Assembly (NCBI GenBank): GCA_002840975.1
Contig: PHDN01000008.1
Location: 62,001 to 126,000, forward strand
Length of the DNA: 64,000 bases
From: Bacteroidetes bacterium HGW-Bacteroidetes-16
GTDB taxonomy: Bacteria > Bacteroidota > Bacteroidia > Bacteroidales > F082
Direction of reading: 5' to 3'
Shown here: piece after piece, positions 1 to 8,865 of the stretch
Numbering within the stretch: the stretch's first letter is position 1
Layout: the number at the start of each line of letters is the position of its first letter
The notes under the pieces: generated by a model
What the model was told of the DNA's origin: nothing
Seen by the model: the letters and a program-made list of their open reading frames with translations, nothing else
Databases searched by the model: none
Program-made: the position numbers and the translations under genes

Positions 1-1
1 T

Positions 2-1429
2 ACATTTGTAATATATACGCTAACCCTTTTTGTAGTGGCATGGTTTACATCGCGCCATGCCGACAGTCAGAGTTTTTTTATTGGCAATCATAAATCACCG
101 TGGTTCGTTGTAGCCTATGGGATGATAGGCGCCTCACTCTCAGGGGTGACCTTTATTTCTGTTCCCGGATGGGTCGGGAATACAGGCTTTAGTTATATGG
201 TGATTGTGGCAGGGTATGTATTTGGATATCTGGTTATTACTACAGTGTTGCTGCCACTCTATTACCGATTAAACCTAACCTCAATTTATACCTATTTGGA
301 CCAACGGTTCGGGAATATGGCCTATAAAACCGGAGCGTTGTTTTTTCTGTTATCGCGTATTGTTGGTGCATCGTTTAGGATGTTTTTGGTGGTGAGTGTA
401 TTGCAGGCGTTTGTGATGGATTATTTTGGCGTTCCTTTTTGGGTTACTGTGCTTTCTTTTTTAGTGATCATCCAATTATACACCATGAAGGGTGGAATAA
501 AAACCATTATTTGGACAGATACCTTACAGACAACCTTCATGCTTTTGGCTGTGGTCATCTCCATTGGAATGATTATGCAACAAATGGGTACCACTTTTAC
601 GGAAATGATTGCAACCGTTTGCGAAAGCGATCTGTCGAACATGATTGTCACCGATGTTGATAGCAAAGAAAATGTGATAAAATTGTTTTTTAGTGGAATG
701 TTTATTACCATTGTTATGACCGGACTTGATCAGGATATGATGCAAAAAAACCTGAGTTGCAGGAACATAGGCGATGCACAAAAGAATATGGTCAGCCTGA
801 GTTTAATCCTTGTTCCTGTAAATCTGTTGTTTTTGTTTCTTGGAGCCGTATTGTACCTTTATGCGGCTCAAAATGGGATTGCCTTACCCGATTCATCTGA
901 CCACCTTTTTCCGATGATTTCATTTGAACATCTGGGAGTTACAGCTGGAGTTGTGTTTATTATCGGACTCGTTTCAGCGGCTTATTCCAGTGCCGACAGC
1001 GCATTAACCGCCTTAACTACCTCGTTTAGTATCGACATATTGGGCCTGGATAAGAAATATGCACATGATGAAAACCTTTTGAAAAAAAAACGGTATTGGG
1101 TGCATTTGTTAATGTCCGCAATCATTATATTTGCCATCATTTCGTTCAGACTTATTAATAACCAGGCTGTTATTTCTCAGCTATTTACCTTTGCCGGATT
1201 TACCTATGGTCCGCTCCTGGGTTTGTATGCATTTGGGATGTTTACAAAATTCAGGGTTTACGATCGGTTTATCCCCATTGTGGCCATAGCTGCTCCCGTT
1301 ATCTCCTATTTTTTCAGCCTTTATTCGGAGCAATTGTTTAATGGTTATCAAGTGGGTTTTGAACTTTTGATTATCAATGGCGCACTTACTTTTTTAGGAT
1401 TATTCATGATTAGAAAACTAAACCCATAA
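2..1429 (+). CDS. Sodium/solute symporter family transporter, 5' end outside window
   Basis: Inner-membrane sodium-coupled solute transporter of the SSS/SLC5 family; the substrate cannot be read from sequence. The frame is open from base 2 and its first codons encode a hydrophobic stretch ending LTLFVVAWFTSR, the end of a first membrane helix, so the gene begins before the window and the GTG at 35 is internal. Family signatures follow: SFFIGN, then a helix with GMIGASLSGVTFISVPGW, and later SAAYSSADSALTALTTSF, which resembles the sodium-site helix. About a dozen further hydrophobic helices run to the C-terminus. It ends 7 bp before glnN, so the two are probably co-transcribed, which may be incidental or may point to a nitrogenous substrate. 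Confidence 0.85.
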   Translation, partial: TFVIYTLTLFVVAWFTSRHADSQSFFIGNHKSPWFVVAYGMIGASLSGVTFISVPGWVGNTGFSYMVIVAGYVFGYLVITTVLLPLYYRLNLTSIYTYLDQRFGNMAYKTGALFFLLSRIVGASFRMFLVVSVLQAFVMDYFGVPFWVTVLSFLVIIQLYTMKGGIKTIIWTDTLQTTFMLLAVVISIGMIMQQMGTTFTEMIATVCESDLSNMIVTDVDSKENVIKLFFSGMFITIVMTGLDQDMMQKNLSCRNIGDAQKNMVSLSLILVPVNLLFLFLGAVLYLYAAQNGIALPDSSDHLFPMISFEHLGVTAGVVFIIGLVSAAYSSADSALTALTTSFSIDILGLDKKYAHDENLLKKKRYWVHLLMSAIIIFAIISFRLINNQAVISQLFTFAGFTYGPLLGLYAFGMFTKFRVYDRFIPIVAIAAPVISYFFSLYSEQLFNGYQVGFELLIINGALTFLGLFMIRKLNP

Positions 1430-1436
1430 CACTAAT

Positions 1437-3629
1437 ATGTCGAACTTCAGATTTACAGCACTCGAAAAAACCTTGAACCGACCAATCGGAATTGTCGTTC
1501 CACCTTCATTAAAAGTCTCGGATTATTATGGATCAATGACCTTTAACTCCCAGACTATGAAGGAATACCTGACAGATGAGGCGTACAAGGTGGTGATGAG
1601 TGCCATCGAAAAGGGTACTCGCATCGACCGTAAAATTACCGATCAGATCGCATCCGCCATGAAAGCATGGGCCTTAAACAGAGGCGTTTCTCATTATACC
1701 CATTGGTTTCATCCTTTAACAGGTTCAACTGCCGAAAAGCACGATGCGTTTATCCATCCTACAGGTCAGGGAAAGGCAATAGAACAATTTCAAGGTGATT
1801 CGCTTATCCAGCAGGAGCCTGATGCTTCCAGCTTTCCAAGTGGAGGAATCAGAAGTACATTCGAAGCCCGTGGCTACACGGCATGGGATCCTACCTCTCC
1901 CGCATTTATTCTCGATAACACACTCTGTATACCTACTATATTTGTTTCGTATACCGGCGACTCGCTCGATTATAAAACACCTTTGCTGAAATCGATGAGG
2001 GCGTTGGATACCATTGCCGTGGAAGTATGTAAATATTTTGATAAAAACATTGACAAGGTATATCCTACCTTGGGCTGGGAGCAGGAATATTTTCTGGTAG
2101 ATGCTGCACTTTATGCGGCACGTCCCGATATGGTGTTAACCGGTAAAACGGTTTTTGGGCATGCTTCGGCCAAAGACCAACAGTTGAGTGATCATTATTT
2201 TGGAACCATCCATAACCGGGCACTTGCATTTATGCAAGACCTCGAAATCGAATCACATAAATTGGGTATTCCCCTAAAAACGCGTCACAATGAGGTGGCT
2301 CCGAGTCAGTTTGAATGTGCGCCGGTTTTTGAGGAGGTCAACATTGCTGTCGACCACAATCAATTGCTGATGCATATTATGGATGTGGTGGCCCGGAGGC
2401 ACGAATTCAAAGTATTGCTGCATGAGAAGCCCTATGCAGGCATCAATGGATCGGGAAAACACAACAACTGGTCGTTGGCTACCAATACAGGTTTAAACTT
2501 ACTTTCTCCAGGGAAAAGTGCTTCTGATAATTTTCGTTTTATTGCAATATTATCCAATATCTTAAAGGCTGTTCATACCCACGAAAGATTGATGCGTGCG
2601 AGTGTAGCTTCCGAGGGCAACGACTTAAGGCTTGGCGCGCACGAAGCTCCTCCTGCCATAATTTCGGTGTTTGTTGGTGAGCAAATTACTGCCACACTCG
2701 AAGAAATTGAAAAAATGCCTTCGCGCAAGGCCCTGACTTCAAACAATGGCAATAAGGATATCATCCTTGATATTCCTAAGATACCTGAAATATTGTTCGA
2801 TAATACCGACCGGAATCGCACATCCCCTTTCGCATTTACAGGCAACAAGTTTGAGTTTCGGGCCGTCGGGTCGAGTGCCAACACGGCCAAACCCATGTTT
2901 GTTTTAAACACCATCATGGCCGATCAGCTCAATTATTTTAAACAAGATGTAGATAAGTTATTGGCCGAAGGCATGAAGAAAAACGATGCCATCTTCAATG
3001 TAACACGTCGTTATATTATTGAATCGAAAAACATCCGCTTTGAAGGTAATTCATACAGCGATGAATGGATAAAAGAGGCTGCAAATCGTGGATTGTCGAA
3101 TAACAGAAGCACTCCTGAGGCGTTGGAAGCGTTTGTATCTGAAAAAACCATTGAGCTTTTCAAAAAACACCAGGTAATGACAGAAAAAGAACTCCTGGCT
3201 CGTTTCGAAATTAAATTGGAAAAATACACTAAGAAAATTCAGATTGAATCACGGGTGATTGGCGATTTGGCCACCAATCACATACTTCCAACAGCCATTC
3301 ATTATCAAAACAGGCTGATTGAGAATGCCCGGGGGTTAAAAGAGGTGCTCGACTCAAAGACATTTGTAAAACTTTCGCGTAATCAGCTGAATACCATCAA
3401 GGACATTTCCAATCACATCAGTTCCATTAAAGATGATGTGGAAATGATGACTGAAGCACGAAAGGAGGCCAACCTGATCGAGGCTGTCCAGCAAAAGGCC
3501 ATGGCTTACAAGGATGAGGTAAAACCTTATTTTGAAAAAATAAGGTACAACGTGGATAAACTCGAAATGCTGGTTGATGACGAGCTGTGGCCATTACCAA
3601 AATACCGTGAACTGCTCTTTATTAAATAG
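1437..3629 (+). CDS. glnN: Glutamine synthetase type III (GlnN)
   Basis: Cytoplasmic ammonia assimilation: ATP-dependent conversion of glutamate and ammonium to glutamine. At 730 residues it matches the long type III enzymes typical of Bacteroidota (types I and II are shorter). Visible motifs include HWFHPLTG near residue 90, the catalytic-core segment GWEQEYFLVD around residue 210, RHNEVAPSQFE near 280 and the ATP-site region GINGSGKHNNWS near 340. The C-terminal third is largely helical, as in GSIII. The ATG follows the symporter stop by 7 bp. A strong hairpin terminator lies directly downstream. No truncation seen. Confidence 0.96.
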   Translation: MSNFRFTALEKTLNRPIGIVVPPSLKVSDYYGSMTFNSQTMKEYLTDEAYKVVMSAIEKGTRIDRKITDQIASAMKAWALNRGVSHYTHWFHPLTGSTAEKHDAFIHPTGQGKAIEQFQGDSLIQQEPDASSFPSGGIRSTFEARGYTAWDPTSPAFILDNTLCIPTIFVSYTGDSLDYKTPLLKSMRALDTIAVEVCKYFDKNIDKVYPTLGWEQEYFLVDAALYAARPDMVLTGKTVFGHASAKDQQLSDHYFGTIHNRALAFMQDLEIESHKLGIPLKTRHNEVAPSQFECAPVFEEVNIAVDHNQLLMHIMDVVARRHEFKVLLHEKPYAGINGSGKHNNWSLATNTGLNLLSPGKSASDNFRFIAILSNILKAVHTHERLMRASVASEGNDLRLGAHEAPPAIISVFVGEQITATLEEIEKMPSRKALTSNNGNKDIILDIPKIPEILFDNTDRNRTSPFAFTGNKFEFRAVGSSANTAKPMFVLNTIMADQLNYFKQDVDKLLAEGMKKNDAIFNVTRRYIIESKNIRFEGNSYSDEWIKEAANRGLSNNRSTPEALEAFVSEKTIELFKKHQVMTEKELLARFEIKLEKYTKKIQIESRVIGDLATNHILPTAIHYQNRLIENARGLKEVLDSKTFVKLSRNQLNTIKDISNHISSIKDDVEMMTEARKEANLIEAVQQKAMAYKDEVKPYFEKIRYNVDKLEMLVDDELWPLPKYRELLFIK

Positions 3630-3648
3630 TGAGCCATGAACGAATTAA

Positions 3649-3680
3649 AATGCCGGTTTTACATCGGCATTTTTTTTTAC
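3649..3680 (+). terminator. Rho-independent terminator after glnN
   Basis: ATGCCG and CGGCAT arms around a short loop are followed by a run of nine T. It lies 20 bp after the glnN stop and closes the symporter-glnN unit. Confidence 0.85.
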
Positions 3681-3685
3681 CTTTG
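3678..3685 (+). promoter_or_regulatory. TAnnTTTG promoter box for the DUF4831 gene
   Basis: TACCTTTG matches the Bacteroidota -7 element and sits 22 bp before the ATG at 3708, immediately behind the glnN terminator. No clear -33 TTTG is visible. Confidence 0.5.
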
Positions 3686-3707
3686 AATTCCACAAATAGT
3701 ATTGAAC

Positions 3708-4829
3708 ATGAAGACGCACATCATACTCACGTCAATTTTTTTTCTGGTAGTAATTGCAGGACTGACTGTAATCGGCAAGGCTCAGGTGATGGTAACTAAA
3801 GTGGTTCCTGAAAGTCCTACACCTGTTGGTGGAGATATGTTTTACACACTCCCAAAAACGGTACTGAAAGTAAACCTCGTGTTTGAAAAAATCACCCGTC
3901 AGAAAGGGCCTTTATCCACGTATGCCGCCGAATACATGGGTGTCAGCGATATTATTTTAACCTCAGAATCAACATTCAGGCTTCTGGATGCAGGCATAGA
4001 ACCTTTACCTGTTACCGATCCAAATGAGATGTATTATGTGCAGTTTCCTGCTGATAAAGCAAAGGATGAGCTTAACCCGGTATTTCATTTGGCCGAAAAC
4101 GGAGCGTTGTTGTCGATTAATGACAATGAAAACCTGCCAATGGCAAAGCCTTTTCCTGAGCTTCAGCAAACCATCCTATTTAAAAAAGAATCAGAGTCGT
4201 TTGATTATGAAGCTAGTTACAACAAAAGAAAGAAAATGGATACGGTGGTCAGAAAAATCTCAATCGATACCATGACAATTAATCGGTTTTTATTTAAAAC
4301 AAACTGGGTTGATAAATCAGAGAAGGAGCGCGCCGAAGAAGCCGCACAACAAATAGCAAAAATACGGGAAGCCCGGTATAACCTGCTTACAGGATATCAT
4401 GAAGTAAATTTTGGCGAAAGTTTGCAGTACATGGATAATCAGCTAAAGAAAATGGAACAGGATTATCTGGAGTTATTTTTAGGAAAGGAGACCTCAACCA
4501 TTATCGCTCAAACAGTTTTTTATTCTCCCCAAAAAGGAGAAAAGCAGGTGCCAATATGGAAAAGTTCAGAAGGGGAAACGGTGTTGCTTGAGTTGAATGC
4601 CGATGCCATACTTAAGGGGCTAACAGAGGCACCGATCAGCGGTTCAAACATAGTGTATTATCGAATTCCAGCTCAAACCTTTGTAAAAGTCAGCTACAAA
4701 GGCGACATTTTCTTTAATCAATTAATACCAATCAATCAGTTGGGTATTGTTTCTACCGCTCACATTTCAAAAGCGAGGTTGCATTTTGACCCTCGCAGTG
4801 GCAGTTTGATCAGTATGGTCAAGGAATAA
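3708..4829 (+). CDS. DUF4831-like exported protein
   Basis: Exported protein of unknown function that resembles the Bacteroidota DUF4831 family. The N-terminus (MKTHIILTSIFFLVVIAGL) is a signal peptide or anchor ending near GKAQ. The body has the family layout: a YTLPKTVLKV strand near residue 50, conserved Tyr/Gly positions, a central basic/acidic helix (KSEKERAEEAAQQIAKIREAR) and a C-terminal beta-rich part with YRIPA near residue 325. I chose ATG 3708 over the TTG six bases upstream because ATG is preferred and the spacing to the TACCTTTG box is good. It stands alone, convergent with kdsA. Confidence 0.75.
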   Translation: MKTHIILTSIFFLVVIAGLTVIGKAQVMVTKVVPESPTPVGGDMFYTLPKTVLKVNLVFEKITRQKGPLSTYAAEYMGVSDIILTSESTFRLLDAGIEPLPVTDPNEMYYVQFPADKAKDELNPVFHLAENGALLSINDNENLPMAKPFPELQQTILFKKESESFDYEASYNKRKKMDTVVRKISIDTMTINRFLFKTNWVDKSEKERAEEAAQQIAKIREARYNLLTGYHEVNFGESLQYMDNQLKKMEQDYLELFLGKETSTIIAQTVFYSPQKGEKQVPIWKSSEGETVLLELNADAILKGLTEAPISGSNIVYYRIPAQTFVKVSYKGDIFFNQLIPINQLGIVSTAHISKARLHFDPRSGSLISMVKE

Positions 4830-4871
4830 TACGGGATTCAAATGGCGAATTAGGAAGAGCATTCGTATAGT

Positions 4872-5690
4872 TTAAAACTGAGCTGTTACTGCACGCAACG
4901 CAGAGAGCCGTTTTAGGAGATCGGCAAGTAAATCAAGTCTCAACATATTGGCTCCATCCGATTTGGCCTGGCCGGGATTGGGATGTGTTTCCAGGAAAAT
5001 CCCGTCAGTGCCAACCGCGATACCGGCTTTGGCAATGAGCTCAATTAAATCGGGCTGGCCACCCGTAACTCCCGAGGTCTGGTTGGGTTGTTGAAGTGAA
5101 TGGGTGATATCGAGGATTACGGGAACTCCGGTTTTTTGCATGGCCGCAATGTTGCGGTAGTCTACCACCAAATCGCCGTACCCAAACATGTTTCCACGCT
5201 CCGTCAGCATCACCTGTTGGTTTCCGGTCGATTTTACTTTGTCAACGGCAAACTGCATTGCTTCGCCCGATAAAAACTGACCCTTTTTGATGTTGATCAC
5301 CTTTCCCGTTTTACCTGCCGCGATCAGCAAATCGGTTTGTCGACATAAAAACGCGGGTATTTGCAAAATGTCTACATAGTCTGCTGCAAGCTTTGCTTCC
5401 TCTGCGGTATGCACATCAGTAACAACCGGAATCTGGTAGGTGTTTCTGATGTTATCGAGTATTTTCAGCGCTATTAAATCACCAATACCCATAAACGAAT
5501 CCAGTTTCGATCGGTTTGCTTTTTTATACGAAGCCTTAAAAATTGTTGGAATCTTCAGTTCCGTGGTCAATTTTAAGATGTGCTCTACAATGGGATAAGC
5601 CATGTGTTCGTCCTCTATTACACAAGGTCCTGCCATGAGAAAAAACTGGTTGCTGTCGGCAAATTGAAGTCGGGGGATAGAAGGTATCAT
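4872..5690 (-). CDS. kdsA: 3-deoxy-8-phosphooctulonate synthase, metal-dependent class
   Basis: Condenses phosphoenolpyruvate with arabinose 5-phosphate to give KDO 8-phosphate, the first committed step of the LPS inner-core sugar, in the cytoplasm. The 272-residue length is normal. The core motifs are present: AGPCVIED, FKASYKKANRSKLDSF, IQIPAFLCRQTDLL, KKGQFL, LTERGNMFGYGDLVVD and FLETHPNP. A Cys in AGPC plus DITH, FLETH and the Asp of AKSDGAN match the ligand set of the metal-dependent class (Aquifex type) rather than the Asn-containing E. coli type. The start overlaps the upstream EamA gene by 4 bp, so they are translationally coupled. Confidence 0.96.
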   Translation of the reverse strand: MIPSIPRLQFADSNQFFLMAGPCVIEDEHMAYPIVEHILKLTTELKIPTIFKASYKKANRSKLDSFMGIGDLIALKILDNIRNTYQIPVVTDVHTAEEAKLAADYVDILQIPAFLCRQTDLLIAAGKTGKVINIKKGQFLSGEAMQFAVDKVKSTGNQQVMLTERGNMFGYGDLVVDYRNIAAMQKTGVPVILDITHSLQQPNQTSGVTGGQPDLIELIAKAGIAVGTDGIFLETHPNPGQAKSDGANMLRLDLLADLLKRLSALRAVTAQF

Positions 5691-6622
5691 ATTGCGGGTT
5701 TTTTATTGACGGAATGATTAAAATTAACAAAATATACTCCGGTAAAGATGAACAATGCGGCGACAATCTCTGGCCAGGTCAATACATCTTTACCAAAACT
5801 GATCGCCACAAAGGTAGCCAGAAATGGTTGAAAATAAATATAGGCACTATTAACTGTCGGACTAATTACCTTGAGTGAGAAATTGTTAAGAAAATAGGCG
5901 ATAACAGTGGTGAACAATACAACAAAACCAATGGAAAGCCAAATGTTTGATGGAATTATCCGGAAATCGGCGATCAAAACCAAATGGAGGGTGAATGGCG
6001 TAACCAATACAAATCCAAAGGTAAATACCCATTTCATTACCGTTAAAGGATGGTACTTTGCCATAAGCGGTTTTATTAACACCAGAAAGAGTGCGTATGA
6101 GGCAGCATTTGTAAAAACCATCAGGTTGCCCAATTGGCTTCCCTGAAATGAAGCATTTCCGGCCTGGATGATTAAAAAAACGGAACCTGAAAATCCCAGT
6201 ACGATGCCAATCATTTTGTTTTTTGTAATGCGCTCTTTAATAATGAAATGAGCGAAAAACAAAACTAAAATCGGAACCCCCACCATGATCACCGATGCAT
6301 TGATTGGCGTAGTAAGATTAAGACCTTCAAAAAACAGGATTTGGTTGATTGCGACACCAAAAATAGCTGCGATGAACATTTTCAGGAGATCATGTTTCGC
6401 AACAGCCTGTTTGGGCATGATGAGTGAAATAGCCCAAAATATGGCCATGGCACCTGTTACACGTAAAAAAATGACGGCTCTTGGAGCCAGATAATCAGGC
6501 ATGATTCCTTTGGCAACAACATAATTTATCCCAAATATAATGTTGGCTCCAATAGCAGCAAGGTGCGCTACAACTAATTTGTTGCGATTAAGAAAATGAC
6601 CCTGACCGGGTATTTGATTCAT
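5687..6622 (-). CDS. EamA/DMT-superfamily membrane transporter
   Basis: Predicted inner-membrane permease of the drug/metabolite transporter superfamily, substrate unknown. The 311-residue protein shows two EamA repeats of five hydrophobic helices each, the first beginning LAAIGANIIFGINYVVAKGIM near residue 22 and the second GNLMVFTNAASYALFLVLIKPL near residue 168. The internal-repeat cue NASVIMVGVPILVLFFAHFIIKERI matches the end of the first half of DMT proteins. It lies between the DUF3127 gene (5 bp gap) and kdsA (4 bp overlap), so the three genes form one operon; a role tied to envelope sugars is only a guess. Confidence 0.88.
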   Translation of the reverse strand: MNQIPGQGHFLNRNKLVVAHLAAIGANIIFGINYVVAKGIMPDYLAPRAVIFLRVTGAMAIFWAISLIMPKQAVAKHDLLKMFIAAIFGVAINQILFFEGLNLTTPINASVIMVGVPILVLFFAHFIIKERITKNKMIGIVLGFSGSVFLIIQAGNASFQGSQLGNLMVFTNAASYALFLVLIKPLMAKYHPLTVMKWVFTFGFVLVTPFTLHLVLIADFRIIPSNIWLSIGFVVLFTTVIAYFLNNFSLKVISPTVNSAYIYFQPFLATFVAISFGKDVLTWPEIVAALFIFTGVYFVNFNHSVNKKPAI

Positions 6623-6627
6623 GGGAT

Positions 6628-6984
6628 TTAGAACGGGAGGTCGTCTTCGGGCAGGCCCAAATCATCGGGTGGCAGGTTAGGTAGCGTGGCGGCGGGAGTG
6701 CTTCCTTCATCTGAGCCACGTTGAATACGCCAGGCACGTATGTCTGTGTACCAGCGTCCATTGAATTCGCGCGATTCGATATTTACAGAAGCTGTAATGT
6801 GGTCACCTTCAACCACTCCTGCTAAGGCTGACAATTTTTCACCCCAAACATTCATGCAGATTTTTTTTGGATATTGGTCATCGGTTTCAATGACAAATTC
6901 CTGTTTTTCCCATTTTCCGTTTTTGCCTTCTCCTGAAACGGGAGCCATTTTTTGGATTAATTTTCCGGTAAGTTCAATATTCAT
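6628..6984 (-). CDS. DUF3127 protein, OB-like, with SSB-like acidic tail
   Basis: Small cytoplasmic protein (118 aa) of the DUF3127 family, function unknown. The first 90 residues look like a compact beta-barrel with family markers GKWEKQEFVIET, the NVWGEKL segment, GDHITASVNIESREFNGRWYTDIRAWRI. The last 25 residues are Pro/Asp-rich and end EDDLPF, closely resembling the C-terminal tip (DDDIPF) by which bacterial SSB recruits DNA-repair proteins. It is first in an operon with the EamA gene and kdsA, with a TACTTTTG promoter 17 bp upstream of the ATG. A DNA-related role is inference from the fold-like pattern and tail only. Confidence 0.85.
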   Translation of the reverse strand: MNIELTGKLIQKMAPVSGEGKNGKWEKQEFVIETDDQYPKKICMNVWGEKLSALAGVVEGDHITASVNIESREFNGRWYTDIRAWRIQRGSDEGSTPAATLPNLPPDDLGLPEDDLPF

Positions 6985-7000
6985 TGGTCGTTTTTGTTTT

Positions 7001-7008
7001 CAAAAGTA
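7001..7008 (-). promoter_or_regulatory. TAnnTTTG promoter for DUF3127-EamA-kdsA operon
   Basis: Read on the minus strand this is TACTTTTG, a Bacteroidota -7 box, 17 bp upstream of the DUF3127 ATG. The upstream side is A/T-rich with TTTC rather than TTTG at the -33 position. Confidence 0.5.
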
Positions 7009-7054
7009 CAGTTTTTTGCTTTTTGAAACCGGTTTTTTCTTATAGAAATTATTT

Positions 7055-8773
7055 TTATGCTGACAGTGCATTGCTTATTACCTGAACCAACTCAGGCCGT
7101 GATTCGCTTAATAATTTTAGATGATTTTCGATATCATTTGAATAATGCAGGTGATGTGTTTTTGAGATTTCAAGTATTTCGCACGCCAACAGCCAATCGT
7201 GAGTGGAATTATTCAGATAAGTCTCCCAAATTTCCGTCAGGTGGCTTACTGGTACATGGCCTTCACGAATATTTCTAAGCCTGGTGTAGATTTTATGCCT
7301 CTCTCTGGTTTCTTTTGGAACTATTATCTTGTGTGTTTTTTCAGCCGGTGGCTCATAATTTAATCCGTAACCTACCGGATCGGCCGGCCCATTATAAACA
7401 GATACAATATGCTCGCCCACGGCCATGTCATAAATCCCCCAGGAGGGTTCAAACAAAACTCTTTCCTGGTATTTAACCAGACAATTGCTAAAGCTCATCA
7501 CAACGACAAATCGGTCTTTCCGAATTAATGATCGAAGAATACCTGTTACTTTAATACCTGATTCAAATTCAAATTCCGATAGCTGATCTTTAACGATCCC
7601 TAATTCAGCAAGATCAGTATCTGAAAGCAGGCGTATGGGTTTTAATGAACCTTTAATCTTCCCGATAGGTGAACCAAACCCATCCTGATGGTGGTCTTTT
7701 CCGTGGTCGGGGAGCATCTTGTTTTTGTAACATAAGATGGTCGGGCCGGTGGTATTCAGGTAAATGGCCTGGCCGTTTTGCGACAGTACGTTGGTAAATA
7801 CTCCTGAGACTTGCAGTCCTGAAGCAAACCTGGCGGTTGCGGCGTTTCCCGATGCGATGGCTTTCAGTAATCCTTCCAATCCTCCTTTTTTTAATGCCAT
7901 TTGGTTGGTAAATTCATCGAGTACCTTGTTTAAATGAGCAAAGTCAGGTGTGACGAATAGCTGCGGCTGAGGTTTGGTGATGTCGAAATTGTAATGGATG
8001 GCTTCGATGGTATAGGGCAGTTTTGTTACCTCCTTTTTCATGGCACTTGTACATTCGCCAATAGACGACAGCAATCCGGCCCCATAGACTTTTGGATGCT
8101 CCAGATCGCCAATCAAACCATATTCCACGGTCCACCAGTGAAGGTTCCTGATGAGTGCCATTTCAGATGGAATGCCCATGTTATTGCTTATATGATCGAT
8201 TTTTGCTTCCGCTTCGATAAGTTCAATTTCAGATGAATAGGGATCAGCCTTGAGGATGCTTAAATGGCGAATGGCCTCGTACAGTTCATTGTCTTTTTTC
8301 GATGAAAAGGCTTTGGAACCGATTTCGCCAAAATTGCGCAAATAGTCTGAATATTCCTTGTCAACAATAATGGGAGCATGTCCTGCTGCTTCATGGATGA
8401 TGTCTGGGGCAGGTGTGTATTCGATCTGGTCAACAGGCCGAATGTCGGCAGCAATGACCAAAACCTTGTGTTTTTGAAATTCCATGAATGCTGCGGGCGG
8501 AATAAACCCGTCTACTGCCACTGCAGCCCACCCGATTTTGCTAAGGATGTGATTCATCTCATCAATGCTTGGAATACTTTCAATGCTGATGCCTGTTTTT
8601 GCTAATCCATCCAGATAAGCAGGGTGGGCCACCAGGATTAATTTTCGAAGGTTTTGCTTCATAACATATCGCCAGACAGCGTGATCCTGAGGCGTGTACA
8701 GTTCGTGGTGCTGATCGGTGATAAAGCATTTCAAATGCTCTGGAAGCTGCTCAATGACGGAGTTTTTGACCAT
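7055..8773 (-). CDS. Biopterin-dependent aromatic amino acid hydroxylase with long C-terminal extension
   Basis: Likely hydroxylates phenylalanine (or another aromatic amino acid) using O2, non-heme iron and a reduced pterin. The catalytic half (about residues 1-290) carries the iron site HEAAGH near residue 128 and the third ligand in HWWTVEYGLIGD near 205, plus AVDGFIPPAAFMEFQ. The protein is 572 aa, about twice the length of bacterial PhhA. The C-terminal 280 residues match no domain I recognise; they contain TGPTILCYKNKMLPDHGKDHH and a helical end. It stands alone, divergent from the GT2 gene, with a TACTTTTG box (8804-8811) upstream. An O2-requiring enzyme is notable beside anaerobe-type genes. 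Confidence 0.88.
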   Translation of the reverse strand: MVKNSVIEQLPEHLKCFITDQHHELYTPQDHAVWRYVMKQNLRKLILVAHPAYLDGLAKTGISIESIPSIDEMNHILSKIGWAAVAVDGFIPPAAFMEFQKHKVLVIAADIRPVDQIEYTPAPDIIHEAAGHAPIIVDKEYSDYLRNFGEIGSKAFSSKKDNELYEAIRHLSILKADPYSSEIELIEAEAKIDHISNNMGIPSEMALIRNLHWWTVEYGLIGDLEHPKVYGAGLLSSIGECTSAMKKEVTKLPYTIEAIHYNFDITKPQPQLFVTPDFAHLNKVLDEFTNQMALKKGGLEGLLKAIASGNAATARFASGLQVSGVFTNVLSQNGQAIYLNTTGPTILCYKNKMLPDHGKDHHQDGFGSPIGKIKGSLKPIRLLSDTDLAELGIVKDQLSEFEFESGIKVTGILRSLIRKDRFVVVMSFSNCLVKYQERVLFEPSWGIYDMAVGEHIVSVYNGPADPVGYGLNYEPPAEKTHKIIVPKETRERHKIYTRLRNIREGHVPVSHLTEIWETYLNNSTHDWLLACEILEISKTHHLHYSNDIENHLKLLSESRPELVQVISNALSA

Positions 8774-8803
8774 AACTTAATTTAGAAGGAATATAAATTA
8801 ATC

Positions 8804-8811
8804 CAAAAGTA
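8804..8811 (-). promoter_or_regulatory. TAnnTTTG promoter for the aromatic hydroxylase
   Basis: TACTTTTG on the minus strand, about 30 bp upstream of the ATG at 8773, in the 92-bp divergent spacer shared with the GT2 gene. No clear -33 element. Confidence 0.45.
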
Positions 8812-8865
8812 AAAATAATTTAACAATACGGATGAGTATTTAACGCTTTATAGGATTTTTGTTTC

